From Aristaeella hokkaidonensis (GTDB lineage Bacteria; Bacillota; Clostridia; Christensenellales; Aristaeellaceae): 64,000 nt of DNA. Within the stretch, counting starts at the first letter, position 1; every line of letters begins with the position of its first letter. This document shows positions 1 through 8,544 of the stretch, one piece after another. The notes under the pieces were generated by a model, which saw only the letters and a program-made list of their open reading frames with translations, had not been told where the DNA came from and ran no database searches. Location: contig NZ_CP068393.1 of the NCBI RefSeq assembly GCF_018128945.1, positions 2,232,001-2,296,000 of the forward strand, written 5' to 3'. Both the position numbers and the translations under genes were made by a program.

Positions 1-803
1 GCGTATTCCACGCTCCTGCGCTGTTCTTCCGTTCCCGCTCCCAGCAGTTCCCCGAAATCGGACATCTTCAGCGTGGTGATGTTCGCCTGGAAGATCAGCT
101 GGGCGATATTGGCGGAAGCCGCGCTGCGTTTGAGCAGCTCGTCCCGGATGTGCTCCATCTCGCTGGCGCCCCAGAAGTTCTCCCGGATGGTTTCCCCCCG
201 GGGCAGTTCCCTGCCGATAAAGCGCAGCACCCGGGAATGATGCAGCCGCACCATGCGGTAGTTCTCCGTATCCAGGTTCACGGTATAGTATTCCGGCAGG
301 CCGAAATCCGGATCATCCAGGTCCGATACCAGTTCCGCGGAGGGTTCAATTCCCTGCGCCCGGTCCAGCACCAGCAATCCCTGGAAGCAGTCCGGCAGCA
401 GCATCTCCTGTTCCAGCGGCTGATCCAGGCGGTCTTCCTCTCCCCGGATCACCATCAAGGCCAGCGAACCGCCATACAAACGGGCCCAGCGCAGGGCATT
501 GGTCAGCTCCTGCTTCACGCTGTGTCTGGCTTCCAGCCGGCGCAGGGCAAGAATCTCCTCCGGATTCACGGAAGAGGAAAGCCGATACCAGGCCCGGGTC
601 ATATCCTCCGACGGCGTATCGATGATCCTCTTTGTCAGCCAGGATTCCCGGTACATCGCTGTCAGCAGTTCCGGATCCGAGGTCAGCCCGGAGCGGAGAA
701 ACGTCCCGGAAGCAAGCAGCGGCGAATCCTCTCCCAGAAACGCCGCCGCGTTGGAATAACCATCTGCGCCGCGAACACGGCGATTTTTCAATTCACAATT
801 CAT
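1..803 (-). CDS. Phage portal protein, DUF1073-type (3' end beyond window)
   Basis: The minus strand is open from an ATG at 803 to the left edge (about 267 codons), so the C-terminus is missing. The translation contains stretches such as ESWLTKRIIDTPSEDMTRAWY, RWARLYGGSLALMV and HHSRVLRFIGRELP, which I recognise as the DUF1073 class of phage portal proteins, the ring through which DNA enters the capsid. It lies downstream of the terminase genes, the usual small terminase, large terminase, portal order. The start is odd: the ATG lies inside an AT-rich GAATT repeat, with no good ribosome binding site, and the first residues (MNCEL) are encoded by the repeat. An older start may have been replaced. 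Family call good, start uncertain. Confidence 0.82.
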   Translation of the reverse strand, partial: MNCELKNRRVRGADGYSNAAAFLGEDSPLLASGTFLRSGLTSDPELLTAMYRESWLTKRIIDTPSEDMTRAWYRLSSSVNPEEILALRRLEARHSVKQELTNALRWARLYGGSLALMVIRGEEDRLDQPLEQEMLLPDCFQGLLVLDRAQGIEPSAELVSDLDDPDFGLPEYYTVNLDTENYRMVRLHHSRVLRFIGRELPRGETIRENFWGASEMEHIRDELLKRSAASANIAQLIFQANITTLKMSDFGELLGAGTEEQRRSVEY

Positions 804-815
804 AATTCATAATTA
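789..815. repeat. AT-rich GAATTRTGAATT repeat (type 1)
   Basis: Head-to-tail copies of a short unit (AATTCACAATTCATAATT on this strand). It overlaps the start of the portal gene. The 53 bases to its right, up to about 868, show nothing else; 868-903 holds a second low-complexity repeat built from AAGTTTT units that recurs at 52750-52790. Confidence 0.8.
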
Positions 816-906
816 TTCTCATGTTACCCACCACAGGGAAACACTCTCAACCGTAGACTCTATAGTATTTTTAAGTTTTCAGTTTTAAGTTTTCAGTATT
901 CATTAA

Positions 907-961
907 CACGAAAGCGTCCCATGTTTTCGCTGTTTACCTGCGAAAACGGGACGCTTTCGTG
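907..961. repeat. Long inverted repeat over the terL stop codon
   Basis: Arms CACGAAAGCGTCCC (907-920) and its exact complement (948-961), continued by an 8-bp inner stem GTTTTCGC/GCGAAAAC after a 2-base bulge, with a 9-base loop. The stop codon of the large terminase gene (934-936) lies in this loop. There is no T run on either side, so it could be an mRNA-end structure or a weak terminator rather than a classical intrinsic terminator. Confidence 0.6.
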
Positions 962-2181
962 TGACATAAATATCTCACCGCGTCCATCGCGTGGTCATGC
1001 ACCTTCACCGGCCGTTCCTCCCCTTTCATCCGGGCCTTCTCATCCCACACATAGCTGTGAACTTCTCCCAGCAAAGCCGGACACCGGTTCCGCTCCACCC
1101 GAATCCGCCGGTTGCTGATGCATACCGCCGTGGTGGCGATGCCTTCCCGGACGTCGTTCTTCGCGTCCAGCACCCGGAAACCCCGGTTCCGGAGTTCCGC
1201 CTTGAAGCTGGCCGCGCTGGGATCCACGATGATCTGCGTGTTCCGGTCATTCCCCAGGAATTCCGCCAGGTCATTGGCATATTCCGCATCTGTTTTCTGG
1301 CGGCGTTTGGAAGTGGAATTCCAGTAGTATTCCTTCATGATCCAGAAGGTTTTTCCGTCATCACGCACATCCAGGAAAACACAGGGATTTACCGTGCCGT
1401 AGTCCACCGCGCAGAAGCGGCGCATGTCCCGGAAGGGCAATGCTTCCGGATCCCGTTCTCCTTCAACAAAGGTGTTCTCCTTGTCATCCCACATGGGATA
1501 GACCGCGCCTTCCGCGCTGACCCATTCGCCCAGGATATACTGGCGGTAAAAAACCCCGGTAAAACTCCGGGCATAGCTCTGCCGGATTTCCGGGGACAAG
1601 GTCAGGTTATCATCCATGGTGAAATGCAGCCGGTACAGGCCCAGCTCCTCCGCCCGGTCAATAAAGTCCGTCTTGATATAGTGCCAGGCGCCGTTGGGAT
1701 TGCAGTTCAGGAAGATCCTGCTTCCTTCCACGGAGCAGCGGCCGATCATCTGGTCGATAAAGGACCTGGGAAACAGGGCCGCCTCATCCGCGTAGGCGCC
1801 GGCGGCCGTCATCCCCTGCAGCTTATCCTGGGCGTTATCCTTGTCCGCGCCGAAGAGGTAGTAGCTGTTCTTCCCGATGATCACCCGGGCCTCTCCGCGC
1901 TTCCATTCATAGGCGATCCCGAGGGTCTCCAGCATGGAAAGCATCGGCCCCAGCACGTTGCGTACCAGCGCTCCGGAGGTGACCCCGGCCATAATAAAGT
2001 CCTTCCCGCTGAAGCAGGTCAGGCTCCAGAGCAGGAAGGACAGAATCATGGCTACGGTTTTGCCGCTGCGGATGGCGCCGTCCGCCAATACGATGCGCCG
2101 TTCTTCCACACCGGAACCCGGCCGCCACCAGTTCAGCAGCTGGCTTTGTTTCCGGGAGAAGGGCTGAAACTGAAAGCTCAA
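934..2181 (-). CDS. Phage terminase large subunit (PBSX/Terminase_3 type)
   Basis: 415 residues, full length for the family. The N-terminal ATPase that drives DNA packaging shows Walker A ADGAIRSGKT (residues 33-42) and Walker B AYADE (129-133). The C-terminal RNase H-like nuclease, which cuts the concatemer, shows acidic motifs in CAVDYGTVNP (about 255), IVDPSAASF (about 320) and HDHAMDAVRYL (near the C-terminus). Its ATG overlaps the stop of the small terminase gene by four bases (ATGA), indicating translational coupling. The gene supports an intact packaging module and hence a prophage extending left of the window. Confidence 0.93.
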   Translation of the reverse strand: MSFQFQPFSRKQSQLLNWWRPGSGVEERRIVLADGAIRSGKTVAMILSFLLWSLTCFSGKDFIMAGVTSGALVRNVLGPMLSMLETLGIAYEWKRGEARVIIGKNSYYLFGADKDNAQDKLQGMTAAGAYADEAALFPRSFIDQMIGRCSVEGSRIFLNCNPNGAWHYIKTDFIDRAEELGLYRLHFTMDDNLTLSPEIRQSYARSFTGVFYRQYILGEWVSAEGAVYPMWDDKENTFVEGERDPEALPFRDMRRFCAVDYGTVNPCVFLDVRDDGKTFWIMKEYYWNSTSKRRQKTDAEYANDLAEFLGNDRNTQIIVDPSAASFKAELRNRGFRVLDAKNDVREGIATTAVCISNRRIRVERNRCPALLGEVHSYVWDEKARMKGEERPVKVHDHAMDAVRYLCHTKASRFRR

Positions 2182-2591
2182 GCCTCTTCACCGCCCTCTT
2201 CCGCTTCCCCGTACAGTTCCTTCATTGTCTCCGTGGAGGGTGTCACCGCGGTCGTCAGCAGGCGGATCGCGTTCTCGGCGTCCTCCCTCGGATCCACGCC
2301 CACGCCGGGCAGGAAACGGTTGTACTGCTGGCTGATGATGGTGGCGCTCTTCTTCAGCTGATCAAAGCTGGCCCGCCGGATGGCGATGAGGCCGTCCTTG
2401 CGGATCATGGGAATCATCTCCGCCAGCGGATGGCGGTAGGTCTTCCGGCACCAGCTTTCCAGCTTTTTCTCCGTGGTTCCGATATACCCCAGGATTTCCT
2501 CCGTTGTGCACTGGAGCGCCGCCAGTTCCTCAAAAAGATCCTTTGTCAGTTCGCGGCGCAGGCCGCACAGGGTTGTGGTCGCCTCCGGCAT
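2178..2591 (-). CDS. Phage terminase small subunit (probable)
   Basis: 137 residues from the ATG at 2591, chosen because GAGGAGGAGAAG lies directly upstream; a longer reading frame begins at 2645 but runs through a terminator-like hairpin. The protein (starting MPEATTTLCG) has a helix-turn-helix-like segment, TTEEILGYIGTTEKKLESWC, typical of small terminase DNA-recognition domains, then a helical C-terminus with FDQLKKSATIISQQYNRFLPG. It sits just before the large terminase with a 4-base overlap. Assignment rests on context plus the helix-turn-helix; sequence identity to a named family is not obvious by eye. Confidence 0.72.
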   Translation of the reverse strand: MPEATTTLCGLRRELTKDLFEELAALQCTTEEILGYIGTTEKKLESWCRKTYRHPLAEMIPMIRKDGLIAIRRASFDQLKKSATIISQQYNRFLPGVGVDPREDAENAIRLLTTAVTPSTETMKELYGEAEEGGEEA

Positions 2592-2603
2592 TCTTCTCCT
2601 CCT

Positions 2604-2636
2604 CAAACAAAACAGCCCCGGCATTGCTGCCGGAGC
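2604..2636 (-). terminator. Intrinsic terminator between a chromosomal gene and the terminase operon
   Basis: On the minus strand an 11-bp stem (CGGCTCCGGCA with TGCCGGGGCTG, two G-T pairs) and a GCAA loop are followed by TTTTGTTT. It lies 80 bases after the stop at 2715 and directly before the small terminase ribosome binding site, so it should insulate the prophage genes from upstream transcription. Confidence 0.7.
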
Positions 2637-2714
2637 CGTAAACATATTTTTCTATCTTAAGGATAATCCCGAAGTCTACTGTATTTCAAGTCTCACACAG
2701 CTATCCTTTTACTC

Positions 2715-4055
2715 TCATGACCCTGCCGGAACAACTGTAGGATCAGGTTCCAGATAAGTCAGCTTAATCCCGCCGCCATCTTCCTGCGAAAGCAAAGTAA
2801 GATTTACCTGTTTATCCGCTTCTATATGCAGGGTAGTTTCATACTCATATCCGCTCTTTGTTTTATAGGAGAATGTTCTGTCTTTCTCACTCTCCGATCC
2901 TTTTCCGAATCCCATCAACAATCCTTGTGGAAAGCCCTCACCATCCGAAGGCCTGCAGGTTGACGATCCCATTTTTATTTCTGTAACAGCTTCTCCCGTT
3001 TCGTTGTAGACATAAATGTGTGTCCTCCCGATATCCTCCATAGGATCTTTTTGAGCGTCTAATTCAGCAGCAACATCAGAGGAAGCCCGGATCTGATCCA
3101 GCGGGATATTGAACTCCCAGTTTCCCTCCAGGATTTCCCGGATATAGTACAGATCAAGATAATAATCCAGTTCTTCCAGCTCTTCCGGTTTGTATTCTAT
3201 TGCATATTCCACCCAGTCCATATTGTAATCGCTGTCTTCATCCCACATTAATTTGATCGTATTCCCGCTAAGAATGTTGGATTCTCTGTTAGCAGAATGA
3301 ATCGTGACAGGCCCTGTATAGAAACTTCCTGAACTTATTTTCAGGTTCTTATCCGCGTTGTGAATCTGAATATGAAGCCGGCCATCAATCCAGCCAATTC
3401 CTCCCAGGAGGAGATTCTTCATTGCGGGATCATCACTGAACGGCTGTTCCAGTGAGAGGCTGCTATCGATGAATCTTATTTCATCAGGTACCATATCCGT
3501 AGGATAACTCATATGCCAGCCCTTCCCGCTCGGGACCGGCACACCTTCATAGGATTTTCCGTATTGTTCCAGAAGCGGGAGGATCTGAATACTTGTTTTT
3601 TCCATTGCAGGTAAGCTCTTCAATTTTACAGAAAGAGTATCCTGACTGTCTATCCGGTTATACATGCACTTCTGTATCACATAGCTATGATCCGGTTCCG
3701 CGGCAACATAGTTCGCGCTGCCGCTCGTATATTTGATGTCCATGTTATAGTCAAGCCATTCTTCAATATTCTGAAAAATATAATTATGGTTCAATCTTCC
3801 GCCTTCCAGATCATGAATATCATATTCAATCCACAGATACCGATCAGTCAACAAAGCACCCATCACTGTCACACGAAACCCCTTGTCCTCGCAGCTCATA
3901 TTGACCGGAATCAGTTTCGCTGCTGATTCTTCAAACGAATATGGTTTTTCTTCTACAGCCGCGGATTGATTGACAGTATTTTTCCAGATGATATATCCCA
4001 CGCAAGCCAACACAACCAACAGCACCGCCAGCAGCACGATCATCCATTTCTTCAT
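2715..4055 (-). CDS. Membrane-anchored protein with DUF4179-like extracellular region
   Basis: 446 residues with an N-terminal signal-anchor (MKKWMIVLLAVLLVVLACVGYIIW) and a long extracytoplasmic part. The segment DKGFRVTVMGALLTDRYLWIEYDI resembles the first strand pair of DUF4179-type domains found behind anti-sigma anchors, but there is no cytoplasmic anti-sigma part and no sigma gene next to it. Residues from about 395 (YETTLHIEADKQVNLTLL) form a final beta-rich section. Start supported by GGAAGGGG 10 bases upstream. Function unknown; a cell-surface sensor or ligand-binding protein is a guess. It ends before the terminator at 2604-2636 and is probably monocistronic. Confidence 0.6.
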   Translation of the reverse strand: MKKWMIVLLAVLLVVLACVGYIIWKNTVNQSAAVEEKPYSFEESAAKLIPVNMSCEDKGFRVTVMGALLTDRYLWIEYDIHDLEGGRLNHNYIFQNIEEWLDYNMDIKYTSGSANYVAAEPDHSYVIQKCMYNRIDSQDTLSVKLKSLPAMEKTSIQILPLLEQYGKSYEGVPVPSGKGWHMSYPTDMVPDEIRFIDSSLSLEQPFSDDPAMKNLLLGGIGWIDGRLHIQIHNADKNLKISSGSFYTGPVTIHSANRESNILSGNTIKLMWDEDSDYNMDWVEYAIEYKPEELEELDYYLDLYYIREILEGNWEFNIPLDQIRASSDVAAELDAQKDPMEDIGRTHIYVYNETGEAVTEIKMGSSTCRPSDGEGFPQGLLMGFGKGSESEKDRTFSYKTKSGYEYETTLHIEADKQVNLTLLSQEDGGGIKLTYLEPDPTVVPAGS

Positions 4056-4190
4056 ATTCTGTTTCCCCTTCCAAAGCAGACCTATTCTCCTCTGGTCTTT
4101 CCCTCTGCACTGATTCTAACATAGCCTTGCCGCCCGCGGTGTAACAATACTGTAAATTGTGCAACAACGTTATGTACATTTTTCTCCAAC

Positions 4191-4230
4191 AAAAAACGCT
4201 GTCCCGTTTTCGGGACAGCGTGCTGTTTTT
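4191..4230. terminator. Bidirectional intrinsic terminator
   Basis: Perfect 11-bp stem ACGCTGTCCCG/CGGGACAGCGT with a TTTT loop, A-rich on the left and TGCTGTTTTT on the right. It ends the minus-strand gene at 4238-5041 (T run GTTTTTTG on that strand). Confidence 0.85.
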
Positions 4231-4237
4231 CTGTTGC

Positions 4238-5041
4238 TTAATAGGTCAGCGTCAGGTCGTTTGCGTTGAAGAAGAGGAAAGTCCGGTAATAGGAATCCTG
4301 CTCCTCACCGCTCCGGAAGATAATGCCCGGAAGCGGATTGTTCTGCTTATCGGGGCTGATGTAGCGGGCGGTGCGCTTTTCGCACATCAGGATCCGGGTG
4401 CCTTCCTGCAGGGTGCCGCGGTTGCCCTTCCGGTCCGTCGGCATGACGCCGGAGGTGTTGCTGTAAACGGCAATGCAGTATCCGTAGGTGACGGCCTCTG
4501 ACAGACTCAGCGTCCAGTAGGGGGCGGTGACGAAATGGATCACGTCAATCCAGGCCTTCTCAAAGGTGTCCAGGCGGACTACCTGCAGGTGGCCGCTGAA
4601 CTTGTGTCCCCTCTCTTCCTTAATCTGCTGATCTGTAACCAGCACCGGCGTCTTATGCGCCACGGCACCGACGACTTTCCACTTCGCACCCTCCTGCCTG
4701 TACAATGGCAGCATCCAGGGCGTCTCTGTAAAGGTATTGAAGCGGCTGACCTCCCAGCCGGTCTGCAGGGCTACATATCCGACGGTTCCCCGGTAATCCG
4801 GTTCCACCCCGGCCACGTCCGGGTTTCCTCTGCCCAGCACTTCCGGCGCTTTCCGCGGCTGGATCGGATTTCCCTCCGCGTCTGTGAGGTTCAGCATCGA
4901 AACAGCGCTGTTTGCCAGCATCAGATCAACGTCCGCCTGGTCCGCCTTCACGGGTACAGGCAGGCAAACGGACACAAGCAGCGTTGCCAGCAGCGCCAGC
5001 GCTGCCGCCCTGCGGACGTCCGTTCCTATGGTTGATCTCAC
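4238..5041 (-). CDS. Exported protein of unknown function
   Basis: 267 residues. A GTG start at 5041 is preferred because AAGGAGG lies seven bases upstream. A Sec signal peptide (about residues 12-33, LALLATLLVSVCLPVPVKA) precedes a mature domain with no motif I recognise: mixed hydrophobic and aromatic stretches (GTVGYVALQTGWEVSRFNT, FVTAPYWTLSLSEAVTYGY) and a C-terminus ending FFNANDLTLTY. No lipobox, no membrane segment after the signal, no catalytic signature visible. Transcribed alone from the promoter at 5144-5172 to the terminator at 4191-4230. Confidence 0.65.
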   Translation of the reverse strand: MRSTIGTDVRRAAALALLATLLVSVCLPVPVKADQADVDLMLANSAVSMLNLTDAEGNPIQPRKAPEVLGRGNPDVAGVEPDYRGTVGYVALQTGWEVSRFNTFTETPWMLPLYRQEGAKWKVVGAVAHKTPVLVTDQQIKEERGHKFSGHLQVVRLDTFEKAWIDVIHFVTAPYWTLSLSEAVTYGYCIAVYSNTSGVMPTDRKGNRGTLQEGTRILMCEKRTARYISPDKQNNPLPGIIFRSGEEQDSYYRTFLFFNANDLTLTY

Positions 5042-5143
5042 GGCTTTTCCTCCTTATGCTAAACCGTTGAAAGAAATGAATGGATGTCTCAAAGCAATCC
5101 GTCTATGTCACTGAAAGAGCATGTGCATGTAACTGTGTAAGGT

Positions 5144-5172
5144 ATTATATCACCAATTGTACGGTTTGTCAC
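5144..5172 (-). promoter_or_regulatory. Sigma-A promoter for the 4238-5041 gene
   Basis: GTGACA, 17-base spacer, TATAAT on the minus strand, about 100 bases before the GTG start. It is back-to-back with the plus-strand promoter at 5218-5246. Confidence 0.65.
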
Positions 5173-5217
5173 GTATAAGCCGTTTTTTTCCTTTCCTTAC
5201 TATATGGCCAAAAACAA

Positions 5218-5246
5218 TTGACAAAGAAGGGCTCAAGCGCTATAAA
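5218..5246 (+). promoter_or_regulatory. Sigma-A promoter for the G3E GTPase operon
   Basis: TTGACA, 17-base spacer, TATAAA; predicted transcript start about 45 bases before the first gene. I see no clear Zur-type operator palindrome overlapping it. Confidence 0.75.
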
Positions 5247-5298
5247 AGGAATGCGCCGGATAAAACCGGCGATTGTAAGGAAAGAAGGATCTGTACCA

Positions 5299-6492
5299 AT
5301 GGTCAAAGTAAACGTTATCTCCGGTTTCCTGGGAGCCGGTAAAACGACGCTGATTAAAAAACTGCTGACCGGCCGCCTCCGGAATGAGAAGGTCGTACTG
5401 CTGGAAAATGAATACGGCGAGATTGGTATTGACGGCGGTTTCATGAAGGACGCCGGCATCACCGTGACTGAGCTGAACGCGGGCTGCATCTGCTGCACCC
5501 TGGCCGGAGACTTCCAGGCCGCGGTGGACCAGCTGATCGACACCTATCATCCGGACCGCATCCTGGTGGAGCCCACCGGCGTAGGCAAGCTGAGCGAAAT
5601 CCTGTCCGCTGTCGAAAAGGCCAAGGAGCGCCACTCCGACATCGAGACCGGCGGCAGCGCCACCGTCGTGGACGCCGGCAAGTGCCGGATGTATATGAAA
5701 AACTTCGGCGAATTCTTCCTGGACCAGGTAAAGAGCGCCTCCACGGTGATCTTCAGCCGCACCCAGCTGCTGGACGCCGCCCGGGTGGAAAAGAGCCGCC
5801 AGCTGATTGCCGAAGCGCATCCCGACGCCCGGATCATCACCACCCCCTGGGATGACATGGAACCGGATTTCATGCTGGACGTGATCGAGAACGGCAAGCC
5901 CATCTGGTTCGCTCCGCTGGAAGATGACGATGATGACGACGATGAGGACGAGCACGAGCATCATCACCATCACCACGATCATGACGACGACGATGAGGAT
6001 GAGCACGAACATCATCACCACCATCACGACGATGATGACGATGATGACGATGACGATGAACACGAGCATCATCACCATCACCACGATCATGACGATGACG
6101 ACGATGATCACGATCATGAGCATCACCATCATGAGCACGGCGAAGGCTGCACCTGCGGCTGCCACGACCATGACCACCATCATCACCATCACCACCACGG
6201 CGACGGCCATGACGCGGATGAAGTGTTCGGCAACATCGGCCTGGAGACCGCGCAGCGGTATGAGCAGGAGGAAATCCGTTCCATCCTGGAGAAGCTTTCC
6301 GACGAAGAGGAATACGGCAAGGTGCTGCGGGCCAAGGGTATCCTGCAGAACGCGGCAGGCAGCTGGTTCCAGTTTGACTATGTACCCGGCGAAATCGATA
6401 TGCGCGACGGCAGCGCGGACTATACCGGCCGCCTGTGCGTGATCGGCGCCGACCTGAACGAAAAAGCGCTGACGGAGTTGTTTCATTTATGA
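5299..6492 (+). CDS. CobW/G3E-family GTPase with His/Asp-rich metal-binding stretch
   Basis: 397 residues from the ATG at 5299, which follows AAGGAAAGAAGGA. The G3E P-loop GFLGAGKTT (9-17), with the catalytic lysine at 15, is followed by the family's metal-binding CICC motif (63-66) that relays Zn, Ni or Co binding to GTP hydrolysis. Residues 208-306 are almost purely Asp, Glu and His, in at least five H6-type runs, with a Cys-rich CTCGC insert: a metal-buffering segment. After it comes a normal CobW C-terminal domain (VFGNIGLETAQRYEQEE onward). Likely a cytoplasmic metallochaperone, metal not decidable from sequence. It is coupled (ATGA) to a second G3E protein. Confidence 0.9.
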   Translation: MVKVNVISGFLGAGKTTLIKKLLTGRLRNEKVVLLENEYGEIGIDGGFMKDAGITVTELNAGCICCTLAGDFQAAVDQLIDTYHPDRILVEPTGVGKLSEILSAVEKAKERHSDIETGGSATVVDAGKCRMYMKNFGEFFLDQVKSASTVIFSRTQLLDAARVEKSRQLIAEAHPDARIITTPWDDMEPDFMLDVIENGKPIWFAPLEDDDDDDDEDEHEHHHHHHDHDDDDEDEHEHHHHHHDDDDDDDDDDEHEHHHHHHDHDDDDDDHDHEHHHHEHGEGCTCGCHDHDHHHHHHHHGDGHDADEVFGNIGLETAQRYEQEEIRSILEKLSDEEEYGKVLRAKGILQNAAGSWFQFDYVPGEIDMRDGSADYTGRLCVIGADLNEKALTELFHL

Positions 6493-7439
6493 TCAGGAGA
6501 TTTGTTCCGGTTTATCTGATCACCGGTTTCATTGAAAGCGGCAAAACCACCCTGGGACTGACGGTCCTGGGCAACGAACGCTTTACCAACGGCGGCCGGG
6601 TGCTGATCCTGTGCTGCGAGGAAGGCGAAACCGAGTGGGACGATGACAGCCTCGACAAGTACAAGGGTGTGCTGGTGAACCTGGATAACAAGGACGAGCT
6701 GACCACCTCAAAACTCGCGGACCTGGACCGGGAGATTGAGCCAACCTGCGTCATCATGGAGTACAACACCATGTGGGGTCTGGAAAAGCTGGACGAGATC
6801 ACCCTGCCCCGCCTGTGGGACTGGGCACAGGTGGTCACCACGGCTGATGCCACCACCTTTGACAACTACATGAACAACATGCGCAAACTCCTCACCGATC
6901 CGATGAAGACCGCGGACATGATCTATGTCAACCGCTGCGGGGAGAACTTCAACAAGAGCTCCTGGCGCCGGCAGCTGCGCGCCATGAACAGCGCCGCCAC
7001 GATCATGTTTGAGAACCTGGACGGCACGGTGGACGACGGCATCACGGACGAGGATCTGCCCTATGACATGAAGGCGGACGTGATCCGGATTTCCGAGGAG
7101 CAGTTCGGCCTGTTCTATGTGGACAGCATGGAGCATCCGGAGCGCTACGACGGCAAAGTGGTTTCCCTTGTGGGTCAGGCCTGGAAGCGTCGGGAATTCC
7201 CCAAGGGCTTCTACTATTTCGCCCGGGAGGCCATGACCTGCTGCGCCAACGACGTGGCGCCCTGCGGCTGGGTCTGCAAGGGAGAGCGCACCCCGGACAA
7301 CAAGACCTACTTCACCCTGACCGCCCGCTGCAAGATGGTGCAGGGGCCGGACGGACAAACCGCCCTGATGCTGAACGAGCTGAAGTGCGAACGGGCCAAG
7401 ACGCCCCGGGAACCCATGGTCAATTTCGTCAATCTCTGA
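6489..7439 (+). CDS. G3E-like P-loop protein fused to a YcgQ/TIGR03943-like C-terminal domain
   Basis: 316 residues; the ATG at 6489 overlaps the upstream stop (ATGA). The N-terminal half has a G3E-type P-loop GFIESGKTT (13-21) but lacks the CxCC motif; instead an ILCCEEGETEWDDD segment follows beta-strand 2. From about residue 208 (FYVDSMEHPERYDGKVVSLVG) to the end, the pattern ...F.R..MTCCANDVAPCGW.CKG resembles the C-terminal half of YcgQ/TIGR03943 proteins, which are encoded with YcgR-type permeases and CobW proteins. Here that domain is fused to the P-loop domain and no permease gene is next to it. Partner or client of the His-rich GTPase is inference. Confidence 0.75.
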   Translation: MIRRFVPVYLITGFIESGKTTLGLTVLGNERFTNGGRVLILCCEEGETEWDDDSLDKYKGVLVNLDNKDELTTSKLADLDREIEPTCVIMEYNTMWGLEKLDEITLPRLWDWAQVVTTADATTFDNYMNNMRKLLTDPMKTADMIYVNRCGENFNKSSWRRQLRAMNSAATIMFENLDGTVDDGITDEDLPYDMKADVIRISEEQFGLFYVDSMEHPERYDGKVVSLVGQAWKRREFPKGFYYFAREAMTCCANDVAPCGWVCKGERTPDNKTYFTLTARCKMVQGPDGQTALMLNELKCERAKTPREPMVNFVNL

Positions 7440-7451
7440 TTGTAGATTCAT

Positions 7452-7483
7452 ACGGAACGGTTTCAGAACCGTTCCGTTTTTTG
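7452..7483 (+). terminator. Intrinsic terminator of the G3E operon
   Basis: ACGGAACGGTT / AACCGTTCCGT stem with a short loop followed by TTTTTTG. Confidence 0.88.
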
Positions 7484-7530
7484 TTTCCGGAAGAAAAGCA
7501 CAAAAAGGACGGACGGCATATAGTCATGCA

Positions 7531-7560
7531 TTGCAAAAAAACAAAGTTAAAGAGTATAAT
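7531..7560 (+). promoter_or_regulatory. Sigma-A promoter for degV
   Basis: TTGCAA, 18-base spacer, TATAAT, with an A-rich spacer; about 110 bases before the DegV start. Confidence 0.65.
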
Positions 7561-7679
7561 AAAAGGTAATCCGACTGTCTGACGCTGTGAAAGATCAGTA
7601 TCCCCTGCTTTCAGCAGGCCCGCCGGAATCCGATGTGCCGGTATTCAGACAGTGAAGATTGAAGGGAGATGTTCCTGTT

Positions 7680-8513
7680 ATGTGGCATCTGGTTGCTGAT
7701 TCTGCCTGTGATCTGTATCAGCTGGAAGGAACGGAAGGTAAAATGGATTTCGCCACGATTCCGTTCTCCATCCGGATCGGCGGCAAGGAATATGTTGACG
7801 ATGAGAATATGCCGGTTTCCGAAATGCTGGAAGCCAATGAAACCCATGATGAAATGGCGCAGACCGCCTGTCCTTCCCCGGAAGCCTGGCGGGAGAAGTT
7901 TTCCGCGCCCGGTCCCGTGATTGCCTTCACCATCTCCGGCGCCCTGTCCGGCTGCTACAACAGCGCCTGCCTCGGCCGGGATATGCTCCTGGAGGATGAA
8001 CCGGACAAGCAGATTATCATCATCGATACCAAGGCCACCGGCCCCGAAGAGGCCATGCTGATCTGGCGTGCCCGGGACCTGATCCTCGCGGGGAAATCCT
8101 TCGAGGAAATCGAAAAAGACCTGAACGAGACCGCGAACAGGATTCATACCTGCTTCGCACTGGCCTCCTACCATAACCTGATCAAGTCCGGCCGGGTCGG
8201 CCGCCTGATTGGTTTCATTGCCGGTCACCTGGGTTTCTGGGGCATCGGTGCCGGAGATGAAAAAGGTGAAATTGTCATCCGTGGCAAAGCCCGGGGCAGC
8301 AAAGGCATGGTTCGCTTCCTGGTGGAGGAAATCACCCGGGTCGGTCTTGCCGGAAAGCAGATTGTCATCAGCCACTGCCAGAACCTGAAGGACGCCGAAG
8401 CGCTGAAGGCCGCGCTGGAAGCCGCCCATGCCGGCATCCAGGTGCTCATTCAGGCCACCCGCGGCCTGGACAGCTTCTACGCTGAAAGAAGCGGACTGAT
8501 CATCGGCTATTGA
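7680..8513 (+). CDS. DegV family fatty-acid-binding protein
   Basis: 277 residues from the ATG at 7680 (AAGGGAG about ten bases upstream; the alternative TTG at 7659 has none). The N-terminus HLVADSACDLY, the PFSIRIGGKEYVDDE strand and the TISGALSGCYNSA loop, whose Ser contacts the fatty-acid carboxylate, are diagnostic. LASYHNLIKSGRVGRLIG and the C-terminal GLDSFYAERSGLIIGY complete the two-domain fold. DegV/FakB proteins present fatty acids to the FakA kinase; no fakA is present here. Flanked by its own promoter and, 270 bases on, a terminator. Confidence 0.9.
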   Translation: MWHLVADSACDLYQLEGTEGKMDFATIPFSIRIGGKEYVDDENMPVSEMLEANETHDEMAQTACPSPEAWREKFSAPGPVIAFTISGALSGCYNSACLGRDMLLEDEPDKQIIIIDTKATGPEEAMLIWRARDLILAGKSFEEIEKDLNETANRIHTCFALASYHNLIKSGRVGRLIGFIAGHLGFWGIGAGDEKGEIVIRGKARGSKGMVRFLVEEITRVGLAGKQIVISHCQNLKDAEALKAALEAAHAGIQVLIQATRGLDSFYAERSGLIIGY

Positions 8514-8544
8514 TCGAAGCTCAATATCTAATGAATACTGAAAA

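Noticed and set aside
5921..6216. His/Asp-rich stretch as an assembly artefact
   Set aside because: The frame stays open, codons vary between repeats (CAT/CAC, GAT/GAC) and such stretches are known in CobW-type metallochaperones.
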